Source of the DNA: Synechococcus sp. C9
GTDB taxonomy: Bacteria; Cyanobacteriota; Cyanobacteriia; Gloeomargaritales; Gloeomargaritaceae
Assembly: GCF_022984075.1 (NCBI RefSeq)
Contig: NZ_JALAAD010000001.1
Coordinates: forward strand, 2,088,455 to 2,152,454
Length of the DNA stretch: 64,000 bases
Direction of reading: 5' to 3'
Shown here: positions 35,197 to 45,900 of the stretch, one piece after another
Numbering within the stretch: the first letter of the stretch is position 1
How the letters are laid out: every line of letters begins with the position of its first letter
Made by a program: the position numbers and the translations under genes
Notes under the pieces: generated by a model
What the model was told of the DNA's origin: nothing
The model's database searches: none
What the model saw: only the letters and a program-made list of their open reading frames with translations

Positions 35197-35296
35197 CTAG
35201 CAGTCCTAAATGAGAATGGAACAGGGGTCGCAGGGCACCGCCCCCGTACTTGGTTCTGGAGAATTGCTGTTTGTTAATCAAGTAGGATTGCTATAT
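35197..35296. repeat. MITE-like repeat family A, copy 7
   Basis: Ends CTAGCAGTCCTAAATGAG and TAGGATTGCTATA around the core GGGGTCGCAGGGCACCGCCC. It lies just downstream of the secreted-protein gene. 35297-35413 shows no gene. Confidence 0.85.
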
Positions 35297-35413
35297 CTTT
35301 GTAATGCTCAAAAAATGGTAACAAGGACTCTGTAGCGGGTAGGTGGCTTTACTGCGCCAGGAAGAAGCGGTTTTTTTCCGGTAGCACAGGCGTGCGCTCG
35401 AACCATAGTCGTC

Positions 35414-35735
35414 TCAAGAATTAAATGCTCTCAATCAGGGTCTTCAATACAATACTTAAACATTTCCACACCCCAAAACAACGCCACCGATGAAATCTTT
35501 GATAAACTGTGAACCATTTGCCATAGGCTTCCGGGAGATAACGCCAAGGGGCACCAAAGCCATCCAGATAAACCGTTTACAGCCTGTTTCTTTCCCATAG
35601 CGAAGCGTGGCGTAGCCATATATTGACTCTGTCTTCTGTCTGTAAAAAAGCCAGTATCTTCTGCCATCTATTTTCATCTAAAACCACAACACTCGTCTTT
35701 TGCCCTCCATAAATAATCCGCTCTATGTTACATAA
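35414..35735 (-). pseudogene. IS5-family-like transposase remnant (N-terminal part, frameshifted)
   Basis: On the minus strand one frame reads YGGQKTSVVVLDENRWQKIL and ends in a stop at about 35575. A second frame continues as GFGAPWRYLPEAYGKWFTVY, then QRFHRWRCFGVWKCL. The GAPWRxLPExYGxWxTVYxRFxRW string is the N-terminal signature of IS5-group transposases. The DDE catalytic part is missing. At 35594-35622 a small palindromic repeat (TAGCGAAGCGTGGCGTAGCC) interrupts the reading frame. The element is dead. No terminal inverted repeats could be assigned. Confidence 0.75.
35594..35622. repeat. Small GCGAAGC/GCGTAGCC-type palindromic repeat inside dead transposase
   Basis: CATAGCGAAGCGTGGCGTAG is a common short dispersed motif in cyanobacteria. 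A relative is at 30426-30441 (GTAGCGAAGCATGGCA). It is placed where the transposase frame breaks. Confidence 0.5.
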
Positions 35736-35759
35736 GATCAACACAACCTAGGGGCTAAA

Positions 35760-37241
35760 TCAGGCTAAGCTCGCTAAAAATGTTTCCGCCCTATGCCAAT
35801 GGGTTTGCCGTTGGGTGGGACTCATTTTTTTGAGCAGGATGGTCATCATACTTAGCCGGGGATTTTGGCTAAAGAAATCCTGATGTTTATCAATAAAACG
35901 CCAATATAAACCATCCCAGATTTCACACCATTCCCCCGCTGGAAAATCACTCATTTTGCGAAGATAATTTGACCCACTGATATAGGGTTTTGTGGTCATC
36001 CAACCCCCATCACTATACTGACTCATCCCATAAACATTAGGCACCATCACCCAGTCATAACTATCAATAAAAAACTCCATAAACCACTGGTAAATCGCCT
36101 GGGGATGAATTTCGCAAAGTAGCATAAAATTACCTAAGACCATCAGTCGCTCGATGTGATGACAATAGGCAGTTTGCAACACTTTTTTAATCACATGATC
36201 TAGGGGTAAAATGCCCGTAGTACCCGTGTAGAACGAGGCAGGTATAGGACGGTGATGCTCCCAAAAATTACTGTTTCTTTGCGCCGTACCGATGCGTAAA
36301 TACATCCCTGCCATAAACTCCCGCCACCCAATAATTTGCCGCACAAACCCTTCTAAGGTATTTAATCCCACCGGATGGGATTCTGCGTAATTTAATGTTT
36401 CAGAAATGACTTGTTCTGGGGTTAATAAGCCGATATTTAACATTGGCGTTAAAACACCATGAAAAATAATATCCTGTTGAATACTCATCGCATCTTCATA
36501 GTCGCCAAAATTCGCAAATCGTTGGGTAAGAAAATCCTGTAACCAGTTTGTGGCTTCCCTGTGGGTGGTCGGGTAGGAAAAATTGGCAACCGAACCCCAA
36601 TGATCAGCAAAGTTTTGGGTCACATATTCCTGCGCTTCCAAAACATAAGTATTAGGGGAAATTTGTGGAATCTTAGGAATGGTAATATTTTTCGGTAATT
36701 TTTTGCGATTTTCCCGGTCAAAACTCCATTTGCCACCGATGGGTTTATCCCCATCCACCAAAATATTTAATCGTTTGCGTTGAGCAATATAAAACTTAGT
36801 TAGGGAGTAGGGTGGTTGGGGGGGACATTGCTCTTGAAACCAAGTCCAAGGGGTGAGAAATTTAGGCGTAGGCAGTTCAACAATCTTAATCTGATAAAAG
36901 TCACACCATTTTTTTAGCCTTTTGGTCAATATATTATCTACCAATTCACACAAGTAAATGATTTGAATGTGCCAGGTTTGCAACGGTTCAAATAAATAAT
37001 CCATCTGGGGGTTAGATTGGTAGCTAATATATATTACGTCATAACCGGAATCTTTTAATTTCTGATGATAGGCTTGCATACTGGCTCGATGCAATACTAA
37101 CTTCTTTTGATGAAATTTAGCTGGATAAAAATAATCTCGAAAAAACAGTTGTTCTTCCACCAAAAAAACCAGGCGTTTAGGATGGAGTCCCGGATGTACT
37201 GCAAACAATTGATCCGGGAAAATTACCGTAGCTTCCCTCAT
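35760..37241 (-). CDS. Cryptochrome/photolyase family protein, FeS-BCP/(6-4)-like but lacking the CxxC cluster ligands
   Basis: A 493-residue protein of the prokaryotic (6-4) photolyase/CryB group. N-terminal alpha/beta domain opens TVIFPDQLFAVHPGL. The C-terminal helical FAD domain has GLNTLEGFVRQIIGWREFMAG, HHIERLMVLGNFMLL, WVMVPNVYGMSQYSDGG and KPYISGSNYLRKMSDF. Known members carry a 4Fe-4S cluster bound partly by a CxxC pair after MSDY. Here that stretch is shortened to PAGEWCEIWDGLYW, with a single Cys, so a normal cluster cannot form. Composition is AT-rich relative to neighbours, suggesting transfer. It lies 18 bp downstream of rsgA on the same strand. Repair or sensory role undetermined. 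Confidence 0.85.
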   Translation of the reverse strand: MREATVIFPDQLFAVHPGLHPKRLVFLVEEQLFFRDYFYPAKFHQKKLVLHRASMQAYHQKLKDSGYDVIYISYQSNPQMDYLFEPLQTWHIQIIYLCELVDNILTKRLKKWCDFYQIKIVELPTPKFLTPWTWFQEQCPPQPPYSLTKFYIAQRKRLNILVDGDKPIGGKWSFDRENRKKLPKNITIPKIPQISPNTYVLEAQEYVTQNFADHWGSVANFSYPTTHREATNWLQDFLTQRFANFGDYEDAMSIQQDIIFHGVLTPMLNIGLLTPEQVISETLNYAESHPVGLNTLEGFVRQIIGWREFMAGMYLRIGTAQRNSNFWEHHRPIPASFYTGTTGILPLDHVIKKVLQTAYCHHIERLMVLGNFMLLCEIHPQAIYQWFMEFFIDSYDWVMVPNVYGMSQYSDGGWMTTKPYISGSNYLRKMSDFPAGEWCEIWDGLYWRFIDKHQDFFSQNPRLSMMTILLKKMSPTQRQTHWHRAETFLASLA

Positions 37242-37259
37242 CCTTAAACCCCTCGAATA

Positions 37260-38282
37260 CTACTCCTCATCCGCCGTAAGTAAATCCAATTCCTGGTGCT
37301 GGCGACGGCGGGAGAGATTGCGGTATTTGTGGCGGGCTAACTTAGGTTCACTGCGGCGATGCCCCATTTCTTCCTGTTTATATTTCACCCCTACATCACA
37401 ACGCCCTTGCGCTTGTTTCATTTCGGCTAAAACCTGCAATTCCTGCCACCATTGCACATAATGTTCATACCGTTCCCAGTCTTTTTTTATCCCACAACCG
37501 GGTTCATTGTGATGGGTACAATTCGCAAATTCACAGGTGACATTTTGACGGTAAAGTTCCGGGAAACAACGGGCTAATTCCGTCGGTTTGATCTCTAAAT
37601 TGGGCTGATTAAAACCGGGGGTATCGGCAAGCATTCCCCCACCACTTAAAGGTAAGAGTTGGATATGACGGGTGGTATGACGACCTCTGCCGGTGCGCTG
37701 GGCAACCGCTCCAGTGGCTAAATCATTGCCTTGAGTAAGGGTATTAATTAAGCTGGATTTGCCTACCCCGGAAGGTCCAGTGATCACGGTGATTTTATGA
37801 GCCAAACGGGATTGAAGTTCCGCAATATTTTGCCCAGTGGTGGTACTGATGATTACGGGTTCATACCCCCAGGTTTGCAATTTTGCCACCCAAAAATCAA
37901 TCTGTTCCCTACTACATAAATCCGATTTATTCAAAGCTAAAATAAAGGGTAAACCAGTGGATTCCGCTTTGACCAAAAAACGGCTGAGATGGTGAATGTC
38001 TAGCGCCGGTGCCGCCAACGCCAACATCAATAACAACTGATCCACGTTGGCAATTGGGGGATGATCCAGTTCACTCCGCCGGGGCAAAATTTCGCTAATC
38101 GCCCCCCGTTGACTGGCGGGGTCAATTTCTTCCACCTGCACCTGATCCCCGACCAGCACCCATTGTCCGGTTTTTTTTAGCCTCGCTCTTGCAGTACAAA
38201 GCAATTCACCATACTCTGGGGTTGCCACCCGGTAGAAGTTCGCCTGTGCCGCCCAGACGTGACCGAGGACTTCCCGACGCAT
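37260..38282 (-). CDS. rsgA: Small ribosomal subunit biogenesis GTPase RsgA
   Basis: The 340-residue circularly permuted GTPase has an N-terminal OB domain, then G4 NKSDL (about residue 118), G1 GPSGVGKSS (about 168), G3 DTPGF (about 219) and the C-terminal zinc motif CEFANCTHHNEPGC (about 248-261). It checks late 30S maturation. The C-terminus is extended by a basic tail rich in Arg and Lys. Its ATG overlaps the tusA stop by one base, in a dnaJ-tusA-rsgA run. Confidence 0.95.
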   Translation of the reverse strand: MRREVLGHVWAAQANFYRVATPEYGELLCTARARLKKTGQWVLVGDQVQVEEIDPASQRGAISEILPRRSELDHPPIANVDQLLLMLALAAPALDIHHLSRFLVKAESTGLPFILALNKSDLCSREQIDFWVAKLQTWGYEPVIISTTTGQNIAELQSRLAHKITVITGPSGVGKSSLINTLTQGNDLATGAVAQRTGRGRHTTRHIQLLPLSGGGMLADTPGFNQPNLEIKPTELARCFPELYRQNVTCEFANCTHHNEPGCGIKKDWERYEHYVQWWQELQVLAEMKQAQGRCDVGVKYKQEEMGHRRSEPKLARHKYRNLSRRRQHQELDLLTADEE

Positions 38283-38500
38283 CAGGCTTTGACCGTAAGA
38301 ACAAAGTAATCGGCTTGGGGCTGAACCCCGAGGATTTCATACCCCTGTTGGCGGAGACTGTCGGGCACCTGCTGGATCGGTTCCCCCCCATCCAGCCAAA
38401 CTTCTAGGGCGGTACCGGGGGGGAGTTGTTCCAGTTTCAGGCGGGTGCGGACGAAATTCAAAGGGCAGGGGGTGCCCCGCAAATCCAGGGGTGGGTTCAT
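38282..38500 (-). CDS. tusA: TusA/SirA family sulfur-carrier protein
   Basis: A 72-residue protein opening [16 protein letters not shown] with the conserved Cys of the CPxP-type motif, here CPLN, and [12 protein letters not shown] in the middle. TusA-like proteins carry persulfide sulfur for tRNA thiolation, molybdenum cofactor or other uses; partner here unknown. It overlaps dnaJ by four bases (ATGA) and rsgA by one base, so it is tightly coupled between a chaperone and a ribosome GTPase. Confidence 0.88.
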   Translation of the reverse strand: MNPPLDLRGTPCPLNFVRTRLKLEQLPPGTALEVWLDGGEPIQQVPDSLRQQGYEILGVQPQADYFVLTVKA

Positions 38501-39621
38501 CCGAAAATGCCGCCAAATAGGTCACCGATGCCGTGTTTGCTGGTTTTTTCATGGCGAATCCGTGCCAGTTTCTCCAGCAATTCCCGTTCTTCGCCGCTGA
38601 TGTGGGTGGGAATCTCCACCTTGACCGTGACGAAGTGATCCCCCCGGCTGACGGAGTTGCCCAGGCGGGGTACGCCCAGATTCTCAATCCGAAACTCGGT
38701 GCCGGGTTGGGTGCCTGCGGGGATTTTCAAATCGTGGCTCCCATCCACCGTCGGCACGGGGATTTGACAGCCCAGGATGGCTTGCAGATAGCTGATTTTG
38801 ACTTCCGAGTAAATGTTGATCCCTTCCCGCCGGAATTGGGGGTCGGGCTTGATGCTCAAATAGACGTACAAATCCCCTGGGGGCCCGCCTTTGGCGCCCG
38901 CATCCCCTTCCCCGGAGACCCGCAGACGGGTGCCGTTGTCCACGCCGGGAGGGATGGTAATTTTCAGCTTTTTGGTGACTTGGTTGGCACCCCGCCCCCC
39001 ACAGGCTGGGCATAGCTCATCAATCACTTGACCGGTGCCGTTGCAGGTGGGACAGGTGGTGACTTGGGTAAAACTGCCAAAGGGAGTGCGGGCCGCCCGC
39101 CGGACTTGCCCCGCGCCGCCACAGGTGGGACAGGTTTTGGGTTGTGTCCCCGGTTTGGCGCCCGAACCGTTGCAGGTGGTGCAGGTTTCCTGGTGGGTGA
39201 GGCGGATTTGTTTTTCGCCGCCGGTGATGGCTTCCCGAAACTCCAGTTCCAAATCTAACCGCAGGTCATCCCCCCGGGTCGGACCGCTCCGCCTGCGGCC
39301 ACCCTGCGCCGTTGCCCCGCCAAAACCGCCAAAAAACTGTTCAAAAATATCGGCAAACCCACCAATGTCCCCGAAGTCCTGATACCCCCCGCCCCCCGGT
39401 ACACCGGTAAAGGCCGCCTCCCCAAACCGGTCATAGCGGGCACGGGCTTCTGGGTCCGACAGCACTTCGTAGGCACGGTTGATTTCCTTGAACCGTTCCT
39501 CTGCCCCCGGCTCCTTGTTCACATCCGGGTGGTACTTGCGCGCCAAACGCCGGTAGGAACGTTTAATCTCTTCCGTATCTGCGTTCCGGGACACCCCCAA
39601 AATATCGTAGTAATCCGCCAT
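38497..39621 (-). CDS. dnaJ: Chaperone protein DnaJ (type I)
   Basis: A 374-residue full-length DnaJ. The J-domain has HPD (KYHPDVNKE, about residue 33), followed by a G/F-rich linker ([17 protein letters not shown]), four CxxCxGxG zinc repeats ([32 protein letters not shown]) and the C-terminal substrate domain. It stimulates DnaK ATPase. ATG 39621 ([11 protein letters not shown]) is preferred to an in-frame GTG at 39630. No CIRCE or grpE/dnaK neighbours are visible here. Confidence 0.96.
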   Translation of the reverse strand: MADYYDILGVSRNADTEEIKRSYRRLARKYHPDVNKEPGAEERFKEINRAYEVLSDPEARARYDRFGEAAFTGVPGGGGYQDFGDIGGFADIFEQFFGGFGGATAQGGRRRSGPTRGDDLRLDLELEFREAITGGEKQIRLTHQETCTTCNGSGAKPGTQPKTCPTCGGAGQVRRAARTPFGSFTQVTTCPTCNGTGQVIDELCPACGGRGANQVTKKLKITIPPGVDNGTRLRVSGEGDAGAKGGPPGDLYVYLSIKPDPQFRREGINIYSEVKISYLQAILGCQIPVPTVDGSHDLKIPAGTQPGTEFRIENLGVPRLGNSVSRGDHFVTVKVEIPTHISGEERELLEKLARIRHEKTSKHGIGDLFGGIFG

Positions 39622-39680
39622 AGTATCCACAATGTTTCCTACAGCTTAACAGGTTCCCCCCCCACTCGCAGGTAGGGATG

Positions 39681-41654
39681 TTACGACCGGCTGGGTTTGG
39701 GACGCACAAAATCCGTCGCCGGGGTGAATTTCTGCACTGGTACCCCCTTGAGCGCCGCCAGCATAAATTGCCGCCAAATCGGTGCCACCAACACCCCACC
39801 CGTAGCGCCCCCCCCTAGAGGTCGGTAATCATCGTTGCCGATCCACACCGCTACCGCCAATTGGGGCACATACCCCACAAACCAAATATCCCGCTCCGAA
39901 CTGGTGGTGCCGGTTTTCCCCGCCGCCGGTCGTCCCAGTTGCGCCGCCGTGCCCGTGCCACTCTCGATCACCGTCTGCAACATACTGTTCAACGAAGCCG
40001 CCGCCCAGGGGTTCAGCACCAGCTTGGGTTGGGGAATGTTTTTCCACGCCAACTGACCACTTTGATCCTGCGCCTGGAGGATCACCGACGGCTCGGCGTA
40101 CCACCCATTGCTGGCAAAGGTGGCATAGGCATTCGCCATTTCCAAGGGGGTCAAATCCACCGCCCCCAGGGGCAAGGACGTGACGGGCAACATGGGGCTG
40201 GTAATCCCCAAGGTGCGGCAAATCTGCACCACCCGCTCCATCCCCACCTCCTTCCCCAACCGGATCGCCGGGACATTCCGGGAAGCCGCCAGGGCTTGCC
40301 GCAGACTCGTCCCCCCCCAAAAGGACCCGTCGTAATTTTGCGGAGAATACCAGCCGGAACCATCCCGATAGCTCACGGGACTGTCGCTCACATAGGAATC
40401 CGGGGTGTAATGACCAGAAGCCAACGCCGCATAGTACACAAAGGGCTTGAACGCCGAACCCGGTTGCCGCTGTGCCTGAAATGCCCGGTTGAACTGGCTT
40501 TTTTTATAATTCACCCCCCCCACAATCGCCTTGATGTAATGGGTGCGGGGGTCCACCGCCACCAACGCCATCTGCAACTGGGAAGAACCCCAACCCTGAC
40601 TGCGTAACCGGGCGTGGCTCTCCTGGATAATTTTTTCCGCCGTGCGCTGTAATTCGCTATCCACCGTGGTTTGTACCCGCAAGCCCCCCCGTTGGACTAA
40701 ATCTTGACCGAATTTATCGTAAAGCTGTTGTAACGCTAAATCCGTCACATAGGGTAAGGTGCTGGGTCGAAATGAGGTGATTTGGTTGAGGTAAATGGGT
40801 TCTAGACGGGCGGCTCTCGCCTGTTCCGGGGTGATCCATGCCAACTGCTCCAACCGCTCCAACACCACCAATTGCCGCTGTTTGGCGGGGCAGGCATTTC
40901 CCAGGGGACGGTCTTGACACAGGGGTTGGTTCGCTGGGGCAAAGGGGCTGTAAAATTCCGGGGCTTGGATCAAACCCGCCATCAAGGCACCCTCCGCCAG
41001 GGTCAATTCCCAAGCGGATTTGCCGAAATAGCTTTGCGCCGCCGTCTCCACCCCGTAGTTGTTGTGCCCCCAATAGACCTGATTTAAGTACAATGCTAAT
41101 AATTCATCTTTACTAAACACCTGTTCCAAACGCATTGCCAAAACCGCTTCCGCCACCTTACGGCTGAATACCTGTTCCGGGGAGAGCAGGATATTTTTCA
41201 CCAACTGCATCGTCAGGGTCGAACCCCCCTCCACCACGTCGCCGGAACGCCAGTTGGCAATCAATGCCCGCACAATGCTATTGACATTGATCCCCCGGTG
41301 GGTGTAAAAATGGCTGTCCTCGATCCCCAGCACCGCCAGTTTCAGGGGATGGGCGATCCGTTCCAGGGGGACGACTTCCCGGTTGGCTTCCCCGTGAATG
41401 GCGGCTAATTCCTTGCCCTTGATGTCGTAGATATAGCTGGTCTGGGGGGGCACATAGGTTTTGAGCAGTCGCACGTCCGGCAGGTTGCGAAAACTGTAGG
41501 CTAAACCCGCCATGATGCCAGCGGCACTCGCCGTACCCACCACCACCCCTCCCAACAGCGCCACCCCCGTCCAACGCAAAACCGCCCCACCCACCCCCAG
41601 GGCAGTGGTCAAAGCGGCAGGACGACGGCTAGGGGTAAAGGCTTTACCAGACAC
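39681..41654 (-). CDS. Class A penicillin-binding protein (PBP1A-type)
   Basis: A 657-residue protein. A cytoplasmic tail and one membrane segment (about residues 22-53) precede the GT51 transglycosylase (EDSHFYTHRGINVNSIVRA, GGSTLTMQLVKN, EVLAMRLEQ-type motifs). The transpeptidase follows with SxxK in GSAFKPFVY (about residue 395), SRN in ASRNVPAI and KTGTT near residue 572. It polymerises and crosslinks peptidoglycan. The start is GTG 41654. It stands apart from other wall genes, divergent from tyrS across 45 bp. Confidence 0.95.
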   Translation of the reverse strand: MSGKAFTPSRRPAALTTALGVGGAVLRWTGVALLGGVVVGTASAAGIMAGLAYSFRNLPDVRLLKTYVPPQTSYIYDIKGKELAAIHGEANREVVPLERIAHPLKLAVLGIEDSHFYTHRGINVNSIVRALIANWRSGDVVEGGSTLTMQLVKNILLSPEQVFSRKVAEAVLAMRLEQVFSKDELLALYLNQVYWGHNNYGVETAAQSYFGKSAWELTLAEGALMAGLIQAPEFYSPFAPANQPLCQDRPLGNACPAKQRQLVVLERLEQLAWITPEQARAARLEPIYLNQITSFRPSTLPYVTDLALQQLYDKFGQDLVQRGGLRVQTTVDSELQRTAEKIIQESHARLRSQGWGSSQLQMALVAVDPRTHYIKAIVGGVNYKKSQFNRAFQAQRQPGSAFKPFVYYAALASGHYTPDSYVSDSPVSYRDGSGWYSPQNYDGSFWGGTSLRQALAASRNVPAIRLGKEVGMERVVQICRTLGITSPMLPVTSLPLGAVDLTPLEMANAYATFASNGWYAEPSVILQAQDQSGQLAWKNIPQPKLVLNPWAAASLNSMLQTVIESGTGTAAQLGRPAAGKTGTTSSERDIWFVGYVPQLAVAVWIGNDDYRPLGGGATGGVLVAPIWRQFMLAALKGVPVQKFTPATDFVRPKPSRS

Positions 41655-41699
41655 AGGGGGAATACCAGCTTGTTAAGATAAACGGGAATTTACTCAATC

Positions 41700-42917
41700 A
41701 TGACACAGGACGACCCAGGACAGTCTGTGAGTATGGCAAACCCGGTGCAGGCAGACCTAGTGACTCGGGGGGTGGCGGAGGTGTTCCCCCATCAGCCGGA
41801 GAGCCATGACCCCCGCCAATGCCTGCTACGGCTGTTGGCAACCACGGACCGTCCCCTGCGGGTGAAATTGGGGGTGGATGCCACCGGCAGTCAATTGCAT
41901 TTGGGGCACAGCATCCCTTTGCGGAAACTGCGGGCGTTCCAGGATGCGGGGCACACGGCGGTGCTGATTATTGGGGATTTTACCGCCCAGATTGGCGACC
42001 CCACCGGTCGTACCGAGTCCCGCCCCCCCTTGACCCCGGAGCAGGTACAGACCAACGCCCAAACCTATTTAGACCAAATTCGCCCCATTCTGGATTTTGC
42101 CACCCCGGGACGCTTAGAAGTGCATTACAATTCCACCTGGCTCGCCCGTTTAGACCTGAAGGAAATTATCAATTTATTGGGCACCATGACCGTGGGGCAA
42201 ATGTTAGCGAAAGAGGGGTTTGCCGAGCGGTACGGTCAAAATCACCCCATTTTTCTCCATGAATTTCTCTATCCTTTATTGCAGGGTTACGATTCGGTGG
42301 CGGTACGGGCGGATGTGGAATTGGGGGGCACGGATCAAAAATTTAATATTGCGGTGGGACGGGATTTACAACGGCATTTTGGGCAACCGCCCCAATTTGG
42401 ACTCCTGGTGCCGATTCTCTTAGGCACGGATGGGGTACAAAAAATGTCCAAATCCCTAGATAATTTTATCGCTATGCAGGATCACCCCAGTATTATGTAC
42501 CAAAAATTGCAAAAAGTGCCCGATAGTTCATTGCCCCAGTATTTTGAATTATTAACTGATCTGCCCCTCACTGACCTACCCCCCAATCCCCGGGAACAGC
42601 AGAAATTGCTTGCCCAGACCGTGACGGCGAGTTACTACGGCTCAGAGGCGGCGCAACAGGCGGCATTGGCGACGGCGGGGGACATTCCGGAATTTTCCCT
42701 GCAAGGGGTGACCGTGCCGGTAAAGTTGTTTTATTTATTAGCCGCCAGCAGGCTGTGTCGCAGTAGCAGTGAGGCACGACGGCAGATTCAAAACGGGGCA
42801 GTGCGGCTTGATGACCAGCGCATCACCGATGTAGATTGGCACGCCAGCGACCTCCAGGCATTGGTGGGACGGGTACTCCAGGTGGGCAAAAGCAAGTTTG
42901 TCCGGTTAGTCCCTTAG
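41700..42917 (+). CDS. tyrS: Tyrosyl-tRNA synthetase
   Basis: A 405-residue class I synthetase with the HIGH-type motif LHLGHSIPL (about residue 66), [24 protein letters not shown] and KMSKS (about residue 246). The C-terminal S4-like RNA-binding domain is [20 protein letters not shown]. It belongs to the TyrZ-like branch typical of cyanobacteria. Start ATG 41700 is used; an in-frame ATG at 41733 is also possible since the first 11 residues are not conserved-looking. Confidence 0.96.
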   Translation: MTQDDPGQSVSMANPVQADLVTRGVAEVFPHQPESHDPRQCLLRLLATTDRPLRVKLGVDATGSQLHLGHSIPLRKLRAFQDAGHTAVLIIGDFTAQIGDPTGRTESRPPLTPEQVQTNAQTYLDQIRPILDFATPGRLEVHYNSTWLARLDLKEIINLLGTMTVGQMLAKEGFAERYGQNHPIFLHEFLYPLLQGYDSVAVRADVELGGTDQKFNIAVGRDLQRHFGQPPQFGLLVPILLGTDGVQKMSKSLDNFIAMQDHPSIMYQKLQKVPDSSLPQYFELLTDLPLTDLPPNPREQQKLLAQTVTASYYGSEAAQQAALATAGDIPEFSLQGVTVPVKLFYLLAASRLCRSSSEARRQIQNGAVRLDDQRITDVDWHASDLQALVGRVLQVGKSKFVRLVP

Positions 42918-42972
42918 GTTCAACCCGGAGAAAACCCCGATAAAATAGATTTCACACCCGTTGTTTGCACCC

Positions 42973-45900
42973 ATGACCTCTGCATTTTTAGAACGCCTCC
43001 ATCATCCCAGCCGCCCAGTGATCGTTTTTGACGGGGCAATGGGGACCAATTTACAGTCCCAAAACTTGACAGCGGCGGATTTCGGGGGTGCCCAATATGA
43101 GGGATGCAATGAGTATTTGGTGGTCACCAAACCAGAGGCAGTCGCTCAAGTTCATCGCAGTTTTTTGGAAGCGGGAGCCGATGTGATTGAGACCGATACC
43201 TTTGGTGCCAATGCGGTTGTTTTAGCGGAATATGATTTAGCCCCTTTAGCCTATGAATTAAACGTTAAAGCGGCACAATTAGCCAAACAATTAACCACAG
43301 AATTTTCTACTCCCGAAAAACCCCGGTTTGTAGCCGGTTCGATTGGTCCTGGAACCAAATTACCGACCCTGGGGCATATTGATTTTGATACCCTGGTCGC
43401 CAGCTATCAGGAACAGGTGCGGGGTTTGTGCGATGGGGGGGTGGATTTACTATTATTGGAAACCTGCCAAGATGTTTTGCAAATTAAGGCGGGATTACAG
43501 GCAATTAACGAAGTTTTTACCGCCCGGCAACAGCGATTACCTGTGATGGTTTCCGTAACAATGGAGCAACAGGGAACCATGTTGGTGGGTTCGGATATTG
43601 GGGCGGTGGTGGCGATTTTGGCACCCTATGCCATTGATATTTTGGGGTTGAATTGTGCCACCGGTCCCGATTTAATGGAATCCCATATTCGTTATTTATC
43701 AGAACACGCTCCCTTTGTAATTTCCTGTATTCCCAATGCGGGGTTGCCGGAGAATGTGAATGGGCAGGCAGTTTATCGTTTGGAACCCCCGGATTTGGCG
43801 GGCGCATTACAACATTTTGTGGTGGATTTAGGGGTGCAAATTATCGGCGGATGTTGCGGTACCCGACCCGCCCATATTCGCCAATTGGTAAAGTTATCCC
43901 AACACTTACAACCGAAACCCCGGCAGGTGCATTATGTGCCAGCGGCAGCTTCCATTTACACCGCCCAACCCTACACGCAAGATAATTCATTTTTAATTAT
44001 TGGCGAACGATTAAATGCCAGCGGTTCTAAGAAATGTCGGGATTTATTAAATGCGGAAGATTGGGATGGTTTGGTGGCAATTGCTCGGGAACAGGTGCGG
44101 GAAGGTGCCCATATTTTAGATGTGAATGTGGATTATGTGGGACGAGATGGGGAACGGGATATGAAAGAATTGGTGTCCCGTTTGGTTACCCAAGTTTCGT
44201 TGCCCTTGATGCTCGATTCCACCGAATGGACAAAGATGGAAGCGGGGCTAAAAGTTGCCGGGGGAAAATGTATTCTCAATTCCACCAATTATGAGGACGG
44301 TGAACCCCGGTTTTTGCAAGTATTAAAGTTAGCCAAAACCTACGGGGCAGGGGTAGTGATTGGCACGATTGATGAGGAGGGAATGGCACGCACGGCGGAG
44401 AAAAAATTTGCCATTGCCCAACGGGCGTATCGGCAGGCGGTTGAATTTGGCATACCCGCACAGGAATTATTTTTTGACCCCTTGGTTTTACCCATTTCCA
44501 CTGGGATTGAGGAAGACCGACGCAATGCTTTGGAGACCATTCAAGGGATTGCTAAAATTAGAGCCAATTTCCCTGAATGTCATATTGTGTTAGGGGTTTC
44601 CAACGTCTCGTTTGGCTTAAAACCTGCCGCTCGTATGGCTTTAAATTCGGTATTTTTGCATCTAGCCCAGGAAGCGGGTATGGATGCGGCAATTGTCAGT
44701 GCCAGTAAAATTTTACCGATGCACAAAATCCCCCCAGAAGTGCAAAATCTCTGTCGGGAACTGATTAACGATGAACGGCGGTTTGATGGGGATGTATGTA
44801 TCTATGACCCCTTAACGAAATTAACTGAATATTTTAGTGATGTGACGGTTACCAAAACCACAATTGATCCGGAAACGTTGACCATAGAAGAGCGTTTACG
44901 GCGGCATATCATTGATGGGGAACGGATTGGGTTGGAAGCTACGTTACAAAAAGCCCTGGAGCATTATTCTGCCCTGGATATTATTAACCTGCATCTTTTG
45001 GAAGGGATGAAAACTGTTGGGGAATTATTTGGCAGTGGTCAGATGCAATTGCCCTTTGTGTTGCAGTCTGCAGAAACGATGAAAGCGGCGGTGGCATTTT
45101 TAGAACCCTACATGGAAAAGCAGGAAAATGCCAGTGGCAAAGGGACGGTGGTGATTGCTACGGTGAAAGGGGATGTGCATGATATTGGTAAAAATTTGGT
45201 GGATATTATCTTAAGTAATAACGGCTATCGGGTAATTAATCTGGGAATTAAACAGGAAGTAACCAGTATCATTGATGCCTATCAAAAGTATCAACCGGAT
45301 TGTATTGCCATGAGCGGTTTGTTGGTGAAATCTACGGCGTTTATGAAAGAAAATCTGGAGGTTTTTAATCAAAAAGGGATCAAGGTGCCGGTTATTTTGG
45401 GGGGGGCGGCGCTCACCCGTAAATTTGTGGAGCAGGACTGCCAACAGGTCTATCGAGGAAAAGTAATTTATGGTAAAGATGCCTTTAGTGATCTGCATTT
45501 TATGGATCATTTAATGGCGGCTAAATCTGAGAATCAATGGGATGACGAAAAAGGATTTTTGCAGGAATTAAACGGGGCACAATCTACGGATTTACCGGCG
45601 AATGATGTGCCAACCACCAAACCGATTGATCTGGTATCGGTAGATGAGGTGATTCCCCCACAGGTGCAACAGGATATTCCCCGCCCATTACCACCTTTTT
45701 GGGGTAATTGTTTGCTTACAACCAAGGATATTCCGATTGCGGAAGTTTGGAACTATTTGGATCAGCAGGCGTTAATTGCTGGTCAGTGGCAATTTCGTAA
45801 ACCACGGGAGCAAACCAAGGAGGAGTACCAAGCGTTTCTGGCGGAAAAGGTGTATCCAATTTTAGAGCAGTGGCGACAACGGATTCAGCAGGAATCCTGT

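Noticed and set aside
42918..42972. Cobalamin riboswitch before metH (also checked before cobO and the BtuF-like gene)
   Set aside because: Leaders are too short or lack the B12-box-like conserved segments.
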